Positions 55,486 to 64,000 of a stretch of 64,000 nucleotides of DNA are shown piece by piece (within the stretch, counting starts at the first letter, position 1; the number at the start of each line of letters is the position of its first letter). The notes beneath the pieces are model-generated. The model saw only the letters and a program-made list of their open reading frames with translations, was not told the DNA's origin and did not search any database. This DNA comes from an uncultured Prevotellaceae bacterium (GTDB lineage: Bacteria; Bacteroidota; Bacteroidia; Bacteroidales; Bacteroidaceae): contig CADCET010000007.1 of assembly GCA_902800495.1 (NCBI GenBank), positions 1-64,000 on the forward strand. The letters run 5' to 3'. The position numbers and the translations under genes are program-made.

Positions 55486-57309
55486 ATGATTACCAAGTTA
55501 TATAATAGATTATGTAGAGGTCTGCTGTACTGCGGCGTCGTCGCAGTCTTCACCGCCTGCACTGATACGTGGGATGACCATTATGACGGTGTTGCCACTG
55601 GCGTGCAGGAGGGCTCCCTCTGGCAGGCCATCCAGCAGAACGACCAGCTCAGCAACTTCGCCAGGGTTCTCCAGGCCTGTGGCTACGACAAAGCCTTGGG
55701 CGGCAGCCAGGTGTTTACCGTCTTTGCGCCCACCAACGACCAACTGTCGTCGGCAGAGGCTGATGCCCTCATCCGCTCCTATCAGGCCGAGAAGGGGCTG
55801 GTGAACGATGACGACAATACCGTCATCAAGGAGTTCCTGCAGAACCATATTGCCTTGTACAACTACTCGGTTTCGCCCAGTAGCAAGGATACCATCACGC
55901 TGATGAATGGCAAGTACGTCTCGCTGGGAGCCAACAAGATTGGCAATGCTCCGCTGACGTCTAAGAATCAATTGTATGGTAATGGCGTGCTCTTCACCAT
56001 CGGCGGCAAGCTCGACTATCTGCCAAACGTGTTCGAGTATCTGCGTAAGGATGCCGACCTCGATAGTGTTGCCCGCTTCTTCTACAGCAGCCGCTTCTAT
56101 CGCCGTGAGTTCCAGGAGGACAAGAGCGTACGCGGTGAGATTGTCGATGGCAAGACGGTCTATCTCGACTCTGTCTTCACACAGGTCAACGAACTCTTTG
56201 GCAATGAGTTCCTCAATGCCAAGCTGAACAGGGAGGATAGCACCTACTGGATGGTGGTGCCCACCAACGAGGTGTGGCGGCAGCTCTACGAAGCCTACAC
56301 TCCCTGCTTCGAATACGACCAGACGGTGGCCGATGCCGACTCACTGGCTTACACCAATTCCCGGTTGGCCATTGTCAAGGGTACTATCTTCAGCCGTACC
56401 CTTAACCCTGATGCTGCCTTGGCCGATTCGGCATTCTCTACTAACGCCGTCCATCCGCTCTCGCGTCAATATACGTGGGGGGCTAATCCATTCCATTATT
56501 ACCAGTATGGCGACGGTACCGGCTATAGCCAGCAGAAACCGCTTCAGCCCGGTGGCGTCCTCTTCGGCACGCAGAATGTCATCTGCTCTAACGGTCAGGT
56601 GATGAAGGCCAACGCCGACAGCTGGAATTTCAATCCGCTGAATACGTTCTTACGTCCCGTCATCATCGAGGCCGAAGGTCAGGGAAGTATCAAGTCGGTG
56701 AGCCGCAAGATAAACAGCACGACGCGTGAGGTTGAGGATGCCGTTATTCCTACAACACGTGTCGTCTCGACCGAGAACAACTTCTACGGAAAGGTGTGGA
56801 GCAACAGCTATGTGGAGTTCCGCCAGCTTTATTCCCAGAACGACAGTGCGACGTTCAACATCCGCGATGTCCTTTCCAACGTGGGATACGACATCTACCT
56901 CGTGATGGCTCCGGCTTTGGCCAACGACAGCAATGCTACTGACATTGAGCGTGCGCCGGTCAAGATGAACACCGTCATTGCCTATACCGAGAAAGATGGT
57001 ACTATGAAGGAGCAGAAATTGGCTCAAGGCCTTGTCACCACGCCCGATCAGGTAGACTATCTGCTGGTGGCTGAGGATTACAAGTTCCCTGTCTGCACTT
57101 ATGGACTGAGCTCTACCGGTGATGCCAAGGTAACACTGCGCGTCGAGACCAATGTACGTCCCTCCGAGTTCAACCGTGGTACCTATTCGCGAACCCTGCG
57201 CATCGACTGCATCATGCTCATCCCTCATGGAATGGCGGTCGACTCGGACGAGATGTTCGGCATTGCTGCCCACGGCGACGGTGTCGTATATACTAGGCGC
57301 AAGAAGTAA
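55486..57309 (+). CDS. Fasciclin-domain lipoprotein 3
   Basis: The 607-residue protein has a lipobox (AVFTACTDTWDDHY) and a clear N-terminal FAS1 domain (LSNFARVLQACGYDKAL, VFTVFAPTNDQLSSAE, LQNHIALYNY), then a second FAS1-like part (YWMVVPTNEVWRQLYEAY) and a beta-rich end. It lies between fasciclin 2 and the second SusC gene, 31 bases from each side. Together the three proteins form a fasciclin series around two SusC/D pairs. Confidence 0.87.
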   Translation: MITKLYNRLCRGLLYCGVVAVFTACTDTWDDHYDGVATGVQEGSLWQAIQQNDQLSNFARVLQACGYDKALGGSQVFTVFAPTNDQLSSAEADALIRSYQAEKGLVNDDDNTVIKEFLQNHIALYNYSVSPSSKDTITLMNGKYVSLGANKIGNAPLTSKNQLYGNGVLFTIGGKLDYLPNVFEYLRKDADLDSVARFFYSSRFYRREFQEDKSVRGEIVDGKTVYLDSVFTQVNELFGNEFLNAKLNREDSTYWMVVPTNEVWRQLYEAYTPCFEYDQTVADADSLAYTNSRLAIVKGTIFSRTLNPDAALADSAFSTNAVHPLSRQYTWGANPFHYYQYGDGTGYSQQKPLQPGGVLFGTQNVICSNGQVMKANADSWNFNPLNTFLRPVIIEAEGQGSIKSVSRKINSTTREVEDAVIPTTRVVSTENNFYGKVWSNSYVEFRQLYSQNDSATFNIRDVLSNVGYDIYLVMAPALANDSNATDIERAPVKMNTVIAYTEKDGTMKEQKLAQGLVTTPDQVDYLLVAEDYKFPVCTYGLSSTGDAKVTLRVETNVRPSEFNRGTYSRTLRIDCIMLIPHGMAVDSDEMFGIAAHGDGVVYTRRKK

Positions 57310-57339
57310 TATTTTGTAAGTATTTAGAAATGTACTGAT

Positions 57340-60300
57340 ATGAAAAGATATATATTATTTGGACTAACACTGCTGATGGCCTTCCCGGTATGCGTCATGG
57401 CGCAGGACGATGATACGGAAGACGAGGCTGAAGCCGCCGTCCGTGTCGTCAAGAAACAGCAGAAGCAGTATCCTACACGTGTCATCCGTGGTCGTGTGCT
57501 CAATGCTACCACGGGACAGCCCGTCGCTGGTACGATTATCGCTGCCGACGACATCGAAGGCTACTCCGTATTGACAGAGGATGACGGTACCTACGAACTG
57601 AAGGTTCCCGTCTTCACCACATCGGTATTCGTCTCCATGCCCGACTTTAACGCTGTGCGTGTGGGCTTGCAGAAAGGCGAAACCCAGCACGACATCATAC
57701 TCTATCCGACAACCTTTACGGGCGAGTACAGCCGTCAGCAGAACGTTCGCAGCGACTATTCGGCCTCTGACTTCCAGTACACCAACTCCGTGAATATCAA
57801 GGACGAGGTGCAGAAGCAGCTTGGCGCGCAGGTGTACACCATCACCCGCAACGGTACGCCGGGCGTGGGTAGCGTCATGTTCGTTCAGGGCTTGAACTCG
57901 CTGAACATCAACGCCCAGCCCTTGGTGGTTGTCGACGGCATCATCGTTGAGCAGCAATATGGGCGCACCACGATTCATGAGGGTTTCTATAACGACATCC
58001 TGTCGGCCATCAACCCCGCCGACATCGAGAAAGTCACCGTCATGCGCAACGGTACGGCCCTCTATGGTGCCAAGGGTGCCAACGGCGTCATCCTCATAGA
58101 GACGCGCCGCTGCAAGTCGATGGCTACACGTATCACGGCCAACATCTCGGCCGGCGTGACGCTGAAGCCGAAGTTCATGTCGGTGATGAATGCTGACGAG
58201 TATCGTGGCTATGCCTCTGAGTTGCTCAAGACGACAAACACCACGAACCGTACCTTCCGCTTCCTCAATGAGGATCCTAACTACTATTATTATAACCAGT
58301 ACCATCAGGATACCGACTGGAAGGACCTGGTCTATCACACCGCCATGACCCAGAACTACGGCATCAATGTCGAGGGTGGCGACGCTGTGGCCAGCTACAA
58401 CCTCTCTGTGGGCTATGTCACTCAGCAGAGCACGTTGAAATTCAACGATATGGATCGTCTGAACATCCGTTTCAATACCGACATCTCGCTGACACCGGCT
58501 TTCAGCATACGCTTCGACGCTTCGTTTGCCAACAGCACGCGCAATATCCGTAATGACGGTGCGCCTGAGACGTATGATGAGGGCACACCGACGGCACCTG
58601 GCTTCCTGGCATACGTCAAGAGTCCGTTCCTCAGCCCCTATAGCTATGGCCGTGGACAGTTCAGTAGTACACACTACGACATCGAACCGGAATCCTATCT
58701 CGCAGAGGCTCTGGCTAACTATACCGGCTACAACTGGCAGCTGGGTAACCCTGCCGCTATCAACGAGTATGCCGATGCCGCCAACAAGAACCGCTTCGAG
58801 AACTCTATGCTGAACCTGTCGATTACGCCGAAGTACCAGTTCAACGAGAGCCTTGCCCTCAGCGAGCACTTCAGCTACAACCTCGTCAACACCAACGAGA
58901 TGTTCTACATCCCCATCAACGGCACCCCGAAGTACTATGTCAGCAGTATCGGTGATATTAATGGCATGGATAATGAGGTGCGCTCTATGGCCGGCAAGCA
59001 GAACTCTGTGATGAGCGACACGCGTCTCGACTGGCAGCACCGCTACGATGCCCATCACGTCCATCTCTTTGGCGGCGCACGCATCAACTGGGAAACTTAT
59101 AAGATGACCTCGCAGCTGGGCTATAACACCGGTAACGACAAGACACCGTTTATGAGTTCCAGTCTCAGTAATACCAGCGATGTAGGCATCAGCGACAGCT
59201 GGAACTCACTGGCCTGGTATGCACAGGCTGAGTACAACTATCTGGGCCGCTACTTCCTGCAGGCAAACCTGACGGCAGAAAGTTCTTCGCGCTTTGGACG
59301 CGAAGGTGGCAATCTCCGCCTCTTCGACGTGGCCTGGGGACTCTTCCCCGGCGTGCAGGCTTCATGGGTGCTCAGCAACGAGCCGTGGCTGTCAGGACTC
59401 AAGTCTATCAGCTACCTGCGTCTGACGGCTGGCTTCGATGTCAGCGGTAACGACGATATCGACTACTATGCTGCCCGCAGCTATTTCAGGTCTTCACAGT
59501 TCCTGCACTCCATCGCCGGACTGTCGTTGGCCGAGATTGGCAATACCGAGATACAGTGGGAGACTACCCGCCGCTTCAATGTAGGCTTGGAGGCTAACCT
59601 GCTGGACAACCGCTTGGGCGTCAGCTTCAACTATTTCCGCTCTACCACCGACAACCTGCTGACACGTCAGTCGTTAGGCTTCCTCAGCGGTTTGAACCAG
59701 AACTTCTCTAACGGCGGTCAGCTGAAGAACGAAGGCTTCGATGTCACTGCTAACGTCAAGGTGCTTGCCATGAAGGATTTCCAGTGGCAGGTGGGCGCCA
59801 GCATGGGTCATTACAAGAACAAGATTACCGAGCTGCCCGAGGGCGCACAGTTTATCGACAACAAGGCCTACGGCGCTACCATCCGCACGCAGGTCGGTCA
59901 GGCTGCCAACCTCTTCTATGGCTACAAGACGTTGGGCGTCTTCGCTACCGCTGCCGAGGCAGAGGCCGCAGGACTCTATATGCTGGCCGATAATGGTGTC
60001 GACAAGAACTATTTCAAGGCTGGCGACATGCACTTCGCCGATATCAATGGCGACAACCAGATTACGGAGGCTGACCGCATCGTCATCGGCGACCCCAACC
60101 CCGACATCTATGGTAATATCTTCACCACCGCAGCCTACAAGCGTCTGAAACTCGACCTGCGCTTCAACTACTCGCTGGGCAACGATGTGTTCAACTACCA
60201 GCGTATGCAGCTTGAGAGCGGTTCGCGCTTCATGAACCAGACAACGGCACTGAACCGCCGCTGGCAGGTGGAGGGACAGCAGACCGACATCCCGCAGCTG

Positions 60301-60588
60301 TCGTTCCAGGATCCTATGGGCAACTCACGCTTCAGCGACCGCTGGATAGAGGACGGCTCCTACCTCCGCCTGAAGTCCGTCACGTTGAGCTACGACCTGC
60401 CCGTGACCTCAGAGTTCCTACAGGGACTGCAGTTCTGGGTGCAGGCTAATAACGTCTTCACACTGACGCGCTATCTGGGTACCGATCCCGAGTTCTCTAT
60501 GACCAGCAGCGTCATCGGACAGGGCATCGATGTGGGACAGCTCTCGCAGAGCCGCTCCTTCGTAGCAGGAATTAAAATCAACCTCTAA
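57340..60588 (+). CDS. SusC-family TonB-dependent transporter of the fasciclin locus (second)
   Basis: The 1082-residue protein has a signal peptide (PVCVMAQ), then an acidic stretch and a basic linker not seen in the first copy, the carboxypeptidase-like domain (IRGRVLNATTGQPVAGTII), the plug (QPLVVVDGIIVEQQ, GTALYGAKGANGVILIETRR) and a barrel ending VAGIKINL. It diverges strongly from the first SusC of the locus, so the two do not look like a recent duplication. Confidence 0.94.
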   Translation: MKRYILFGLTLLMAFPVCVMAQDDDTEDEAEAAVRVVKKQQKQYPTRVIRGRVLNATTGQPVAGTIIAADDIEGYSVLTEDDGTYELKVPVFTTSVFVSMPDFNAVRVGLQKGETQHDIILYPTTFTGEYSRQQNVRSDYSASDFQYTNSVNIKDEVQKQLGAQVYTITRNGTPGVGSVMFVQGLNSLNINAQPLVVVDGIIVEQQYGRTTIHEGFYNDILSAINPADIEKVTVMRNGTALYGAKGANGVILIETRRCKSMATRITANISAGVTLKPKFMSVMNADEYRGYASELLKTTNTTNRTFRFLNEDPNYYYYNQYHQDTDWKDLVYHTAMTQNYGINVEGGDAVASYNLSVGYVTQQSTLKFNDMDRLNIRFNTDISLTPAFSIRFDASFANSTRNIRNDGAPETYDEGTPTAPGFLAYVKSPFLSPYSYGRGQFSSTHYDIEPESYLAEALANYTGYNWQLGNPAAINEYADAANKNRFENSMLNLSITPKYQFNESLALSEHFSYNLVNTNEMFYIPINGTPKYYVSSIGDINGMDNEVRSMAGKQNSVMSDTRLDWQHRYDAHHVHLFGGARINWETYKMTSQLGYNTGNDKTPFMSSSLSNTSDVGISDSWNSLAWYAQAEYNYLGRYFLQANLTAESSSRFGREGGNLRLFDVAWGLFPGVQASWVLSNEPWLSGLKSISYLRLTAGFDVSGNDDIDYYAARSYFRSSQFLHSIAGLSLAEIGNTEIQWETTRRFNVGLEANLLDNRLGVSFNYFRSTTDNLLTRQSLGFLSGLNQNFSNGGQLKNEGFDVTANVKVLAMKDFQWQVGASMGHYKNKITELPEGAQFIDNKAYGATIRTQVGQAANLFYGYKTLGVFATAAEAEAAGLYMLADNGVDKNYFKAGDMHFADINGDNQITEADRIVIGDPNPDIYGNIFTTAAYKRLKLDLRFNYSLGNDVFNYQRMQLESGSRFMNQTTALNRRWQVEGQQTDIPQLSFQDPMGNSRFSDRWIEDGSYLRLKSVTLSYDLPVTSEFLQGLQFWVQANNVFTLTRYLGTDPEFSMTSSVIGQGIDVGQLSQSRSFVAGIKINL

Positions 60589-60600
60589 TACTTCAAGATT

Positions 60601-62409
60601 ATGAAACGTCTCAAAATATTTGCAACTGCTATCTGCGTTATCTGCGGTCTCGCCTCCTGTGCCGATTTCTTCGACCAGGACTCCGAGCACGTTATCTTCG
60701 CCGACACCGATCATCTTAACAATGCCACCGACACCATCTACAGCGTCACTGGCATCCTCAACAAACTGCAGGTGCTGGCCGACCGCACCATCCTGCTTGG
60801 CGAACTCCGTGGCGACCTGACCGATGTCACCAACGAGGCTGCCAGCGACCTGCGCGACGTAGCCAACTTCAACATTGGTGATGACAATAAGTATAACAGC
60901 CCGCGCGACTACTATGCTGTCATCAACAACTGTAACTACTTCATCGCCCACGCTGACACGGCTCTGAAGAACAACCGCAACGAGTATATCTTCATGAAGG
61001 AGTATGCGGCTGTCAAGGCGATACGTGCCTGGACCTACCTGCAGCTGGTGCTGAACTACGGCCGCGTTCCTTTTGTGACGACGCCGATCCTCACCAAGCA
61101 GGAGTCTGAGGCCGAATATCCGTCTTACGACCTGCAGGCCGTCTGCCAGTATCTCATCAGCGACCTGCAGCCACTGGCCGAGCGTTACGGCAACGAATAT
61201 CCTGGCTATGGCTCCATCCGTAACACTGACTCGCGCTTTTTCTGGTTCCCCATCAACATCGTCCTCGGCGACCTGAACCTCTGGCTCGCCTCGGCAACGG
61301 GCAATACAATGAACTATCGCGAGTCGGCACTCCGCTACTATAAGTATATCTCTGAACGTAACGGCCAGAATTCTGCTTATCCGCTTGGCATCACCCTGAT
61401 GACCTGGAATCCGGGCAGTTCGTCATGGACGGAGCTGCGCAGCTGGGGTAGTGTCTCAAACTTCCCTGAAGCCTATTCTGCGGATGCTGAGGTGATCACG
61501 CTGATTCCTGGCGACTCTATCCGTGCTGAGGGAAACTACAGCGAACTGCGTAACATCTTCAATTCACGCGATGAGAACAACTACCGTTTCAGCGCAACAC
61601 CCTCACAGGCTATGTTCGACATCTCGGATGCACAGGTTCACTGCTGCGTCAGCCGTACGGGTAGCTCTGCTTACTATGCACCGCAAGGACTGACACTGCA
61701 CCGTTCGGGCGACCTCCGCCTGTTCAACAATTACAGAGAGGGCTATGCTATTGATCCTATGTCGGGCAACCGCATTGAGGCTCAGATAATCAACAAGTAT
61801 TCTACACGTAACGTGCGCATCTATCGCCGGCAGATGGTCTACTTGCGTATGGCTGAGGCACTCAACATGGCGGGCTATCCCCGTATGGCGTTCCAGATTC
61901 TCTCGCAGGGCCTGAACAACGACAGCATCAAGACGCAGGTTTACCCCTATTACTCGCAGAGCGACTCCGTCTTCATCAGCCAGTTTGACTTCCCCACGTC
62001 ACGCTATGGCATCTTCACCGTCGAGAATCTGGTTAACAACCGCACGACGGGTACCATCAATACGCTGGGTATCCATAGCCGTGGCTCTGGCTGGACGCCT
62101 ATGAACGAGTACTACCAGCTGCCTGTCGACACGACGAAGACCGAGGCAGAGCAGACGTCTCGCTTCCAGACTTACGTCGACAGCCTCATTCTCAACGAGG
62201 GGGCCTTGGAGCTGGCTTTCGAGGGCACACGCTATTACGACTTGATGCGCTATGCCATGCGTCAGTCTGATCCTGGCCAGACGCTGGCCACCTACGTCTA
62301 CGCCCGTCGCGGACGTGATAAAAGCGATGCTATGCGTGCGGTGATCCGCAAGGACCTGACAGACCGCCGCAACTGGTATCTCCAGTGGAATGGCAAGATA
62401 GGTTATTAA
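60601..62409 (+). CDS. SusD-family lipoprotein of the fasciclin locus (second)
   Basis: The 602-residue protein has a lipobox (GLASCADFFDQDSEH), SusD helices (YAAVKAIRAWTYLQLVLNYG) and the C-terminal LNEGALELAFEGTRYYDLMR. It follows SusC by 12 bases and is the last gene of the operon; a hairpin terminator follows. Confidence 0.93.
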   Translation: MKRLKIFATAICVICGLASCADFFDQDSEHVIFADTDHLNNATDTIYSVTGILNKLQVLADRTILLGELRGDLTDVTNEAASDLRDVANFNIGDDNKYNSPRDYYAVINNCNYFIAHADTALKNNRNEYIFMKEYAAVKAIRAWTYLQLVLNYGRVPFVTTPILTKQESEAEYPSYDLQAVCQYLISDLQPLAERYGNEYPGYGSIRNTDSRFFWFPINIVLGDLNLWLASATGNTMNYRESALRYYKYISERNGQNSAYPLGITLMTWNPGSSSWTELRSWGSVSNFPEAYSADAEVITLIPGDSIRAEGNYSELRNIFNSRDENNYRFSATPSQAMFDISDAQVHCCVSRTGSSAYYAPQGLTLHRSGDLRLFNNYREGYAIDPMSGNRIEAQIINKYSTRNVRIYRRQMVYLRMAEALNMAGYPRMAFQILSQGLNNDSIKTQVYPYYSQSDSVFISQFDFPTSRYGIFTVENLVNNRTTGTINTLGIHSRGSGWTPMNEYYQLPVDTTKTEAEQTSRFQTYVDSLILNEGALELAFEGTRYYDLMRYAMRQSDPGQTLATYVYARRGRDKSDAMRAVIRKDLTDRRNWYLQWNGKIGY

Positions 62410-62433
62410 ACGGTATCGTCAATCTATTATGAT

Positions 62434-62470
62434 AGCGTGGTCAGCCCAACAGAGCTGGCCACGCTTTCGT
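62434..62470. terminator. Shared terminator between convergent susD and chrA
   Basis: AGCGTGGTCAG pairs with CTGGCCACGCT (one mismatch) around a ten-base loop; TTTCGTTT follows on the plus strand. It lies directly between the two convergent stop codons and may serve both. Confidence 0.75.
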
Positions 62471-63046
62471 TTAGTAGAGGAGCAGCAGACCCGCAAAGGC
62501 GGCGTAGCAGATCATGCGGATGGGGTTGATTTTCAGGTAGCCCGTGCCGAAGGCGGTGGCAGCAAAGAGGGCACAGCTGATAAAGAACTGCCACGGGTTC
62601 TCCTTGGGTGTGGAGAAGTTCTCACTGTTACAGAGCAGCAGCGTGGCAGCGGCTAACAGTCCGACGACGGCAGGACGCAGTCCGGCAAACACCGACTGCA
62701 CAGAACGCGTCTTCATATATTTGATGAACAGCTTGCTGATGAGTATCATCAAGATCAGCGATGGCAGCATCAGGGCGACCGTTGATGTGAACGAGCCGAG
62801 GACAGACATCAGATGGCCGTAGCCAGCGTTATGGATGGCTGTGTAGCCGCAGTAGGTGGCTGAGTTGATGCCAATGGGACCAGGGGTCATCTGCGAGATG
62901 GCGACGATATCCGTGAACTCTGCCGTCGACAGCCAATGGGCGCGCTCCACTGTCTCATGCTGGATGAGCGACAGCATACCATAGCCGCCGCCGAAGCCGA
63001 ACAGCCCTATCTTGAAGAACGTGATAAACAGGTCGAGGAAAATCAT
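62471..63046 (-). CDS. chrA: Half-size ChrA-family (chromate) transporter, second subunit
   Basis: The 191-residue membrane protein is a single ChrA domain with FKIGLFGFGGGYGMLSLIQHE and ISQMTPGPIGINSATYCGY, both typical of the family. Paired half-size ChrA proteins are thought to form one transporter of inserted-inverted halves. Its start overlaps the stop of the partner gene as ATGA (63043-63046). Chromate efflux is the named role of the family; the physiological substrate here is not known. Confidence 0.92.
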   Translation of the reverse strand: MIFLDLFITFFKIGLFGFGGGYGMLSLIQHETVERAHWLSTAEFTDIVAISQMTPGPIGINSATYCGYTAIHNAGYGHLMSVLGSFTSTVALMLPSLILMILISKLFIKYMKTRSVQSVFAGLRPAVVGLLAAATLLLCNSENFSTPKENPWQFFISCALFAATAFGTGYLKINPIRMICYAAFAGLLLLY

Positions 63047-63711
63047 GACTCAGCCCCCCCTACTGCCCCCGAGGGGGCTTCATTACATTGTAGGACATTT
63101 GTGTCCCCCTCGGGGGACGAAGGGGGGACTACCTTTCCGTAAAGATAACCACCAATACCCGCTATCACTATAATATAAATAGGTGAGACGCCAAGTGCCC
63201 AGATGGCCAGTGCGCTGACGATGGGAATCCAGATGGTGTAGCGGTTCAGCTGGGCTCGTTTGCCTAAGTTGAACGTCGGTACGGCAATAAGTGCCACCAC
63301 CGCAGGACGGATGCCGCGGAACATAGCCGCCACGATGCGGTTCTCCTTGAAGGCACTGAAGAAAATGGCTATGGCCAGAATGATGAGGAAGGAGGGTAGG
63401 GCAGTGCCAATGGTCGTGGCCAGTGCGCCTTTGGTCTTCTTCAGCTTATAGCCGATGAAGATGGCAATGTTGATGGCGAAGACGCCCGGACAGCTCTGTG
63501 CGATGGCGATGAGGTCGAGCATCTCTTCCTTCGACACCCATTTGTGGCGGTTCACCACCTCCTCCTCTATCAACGGAATCATGGCATATCCACCTCCGAG
63601 GGTGAATATGCCAATCTTAAAGAAGGTGGTGAAGAGAGACCCACCCCCTTGCCCCTCCCTGTGAGGGAGGGGAGTGGTTACTTCAGTGGGGTTGTTATCA
63701 TTTATGCTCAT
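63043..63711 (-). CDS. chrA: Half-size ChrA-family (chromate) transporter, first subunit
   Basis: The 222-residue protein has the ChrA marks FKIGIFTLGGGYAMIPLIEEE and IAQSCPGVFAINIAIFIGY. It is about 30 residues longer than its partner because both ends are repeat-derived: the N terminus includes TTPLPHREGQGGGS (hairpin 63637-63680) and the C terminus is VPPSSPEGDTNV...NEAPSGAVGGAES (hairpin pair 63047-63132). The start at 63709-63711 has AGGAG just upstream. It begins 27 bases after the purL stop, so it may be co-transcribed. Confidence 0.9.
   Translation of the reverse strand: MSINDNNPTEVTTPLPHREGQGGGSLFTTFFKIGIFTLGGGYAMIPLIEEEVVNRHKWVSKEEMLDLIAIAQSCPGVFAINIAIFIGYKLKKTKGALATTIGTALPSFLIILAIAIFFSAFKENRIVAAMFRGIRPAVVALIAVPTFNLGKRAQLNRYTIWIPIVSALAIWALGVSPIYIIVIAGIGGYLYGKVVPPSSPEGDTNVLQCNEAPSGAVGGAES
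63047..63132. repeat. Paired REP-like hairpins (type D) at the end of chrA
   Basis: This is the inverted counterpart of the pyrG pair (12176-12264): both hairpins TCCCCCGAGGGGGA-like and GCCCCCTCGGGGGC and the flanks match, while the middle differs. It forms the last codons of the first ChrA gene up to the ATGA junction. Confidence 0.88.
63637..63680 (+). repeat. REP-like hairpin at the chrA N terminus
   Basis: AGACCCACCCCCTTG precedes the perfect stem CCCCTCCCT-GTG-AGGGAGGGG and AGTGG. It is inverted relative to the unit in the purL end, 50 bases away. Confidence 0.82.
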
Positions 63712-63730
63712 TGCTCCTGGAGGTAATTAC

Positions 63731-63767
63731 TCCCTCCCTTACAGGGAGGGTGAGGGGTGGGTCTTTT
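63731..63767 (-). repeat. REP-like hairpin forming the end of purL
   Basis: On the minus strand: AAAAGACCCACCCCTCAC, then CCTCCCT-GTA-AGGGAGG. The purL stop codon TAA is formed by the loop and first stem bases. Confidence 0.8.
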
Positions 63768-64000
63768 CTATCCACTTACGCGCATTCACGAATGCCTCTA
63801 TCCACGGCGTCACCTCGTCCTGACGGCGGTCTGCCGGGTACCAGGCGTTCTGCCAGGGGAAGATGGCACGCTCTAAGTGTGGCATCATACACAGATGGCG
63901 ACCGTCGGCTGAGCAGATGCCGGCAACGTCGTAGTCTGAACCGTTGGGGTTGGCGGGATAGCCGTGGTAGTTGTATTTCGCAATGACGTTATACGTGCTC
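63739..64000 (-). CDS. purL: Phosphoribosylformylglycinamidine synthase, C-terminal part
   Basis: Only the last 86 codons are in the window. The fragment belongs to the glutaminase domain of the long-form PurL: AGICSADGRHLCMMPHLERA contains the class I His and Glu of the triad, and FPWQNAWYPADRRQDEVTPW is typical of PurL. The usual MPHPER has Leu in place of Pro. The native protein seems to end near NARKWIE; the last residues KTHPSPSL and the stop are encoded by a hairpin repeat. It lies upstream of the two chrA genes. Confidence 0.92.
   Translation of the reverse strand, partial: STYNVIAKYNYHGYPANPNGSDYDVAGICSADGRHLCMMPHLERAIFPWQNAWYPADRRQDEVTPWIEAFVNARKWIEKTHPSPSL

Noticed and set aside
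63739..63986. Plus-strand open frames near the right end
   Set aside because: They are antisense to the purL end, whose minus-strand translation carries clear PurL motifs.

Overview
This window comes from a Bacteroidota chromosome, most likely a Prevotellaceae-type Bacteroidales. The reasons are three SusC/SusD pairs, a SusE/SusF starch system, a type IX-like C-terminal tail, and promoters of the Bacteroidota form (TAnnTTTG at -7, sometimes TTTG about 19-20 bases upstream). I saw no rRNA, tRNA or CRISPR array. The genus is an inference; no marker in the window settles it.

Layout. 1-257 is the start of an unrecognised gene. 258-1249 is non-coding and rich in repeats. 1250-5042 (minus) is a tightly coupled operon: an internally deleted GH95 protein, an AlkD-like protein, a uracil-DNA-glycosylase-family protein and a TfoX N-terminal-domain protein. 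5133-18482 is a nitrogen and glutamine block: gltD and gltB on the minus strand, divergent from pyrG, a PurF-like amidotransferase, an ammonium transporter and asnB. Four of these are glutamine amidotransferases and the transporter supplies ammonium.

18479-41142 is a starch/maltodextrin locus. susC, susD, susE- and susF-like genes and a PL9-like beta-helix protein are on the minus strand. A LacI-family regulator, an MFS transporter, GH77, GH97, a type I pullulanase and a SusA-like GH13 are on the plus strand. Operators of the form TGCAAACGTTTGCA precede four promoters of this locus at distances of 65, 66, 65 and 55 bases, which suggests one regulon and activation rather than simple repression. 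A RAYT-like HUH transposase gene sits inside the enzyme operon. 41143-41635 holds a 21-bp minisatellite, a long inverted repeat and a promoter. 41636-45313 encodes a large secreted modular protein. 45509-62409 is an enzyme-free locus of three fasciclin-type lipoproteins with two SusC/SusD pairs. 62471-64000 (minus) holds the end of purL and two half-size ChrA transporters.

The most notable signal is a set of short GC-rich hairpins inserted in frame inside conserved genes. One superfamily (tail about ACCCCCAAC, then CCCCTCC-loop-GGAGGGG) occurs at 14 loci in or beside the GH95, UDG, gltD, gltB, pyrG, purF-like, asnB, chrA and purL genes, and none was seen between 18.5 and 62.4 kb. A second family (GCTGCGGC-loop-GCCGCAGC plus ACAGCCAACA) occurs in GH97, in SusA and inside and at the end of the RAYT-like gene. 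This suggests a REP/RAYT-type system whose units are whole numbers of codons and are tolerated as peptide insertions.
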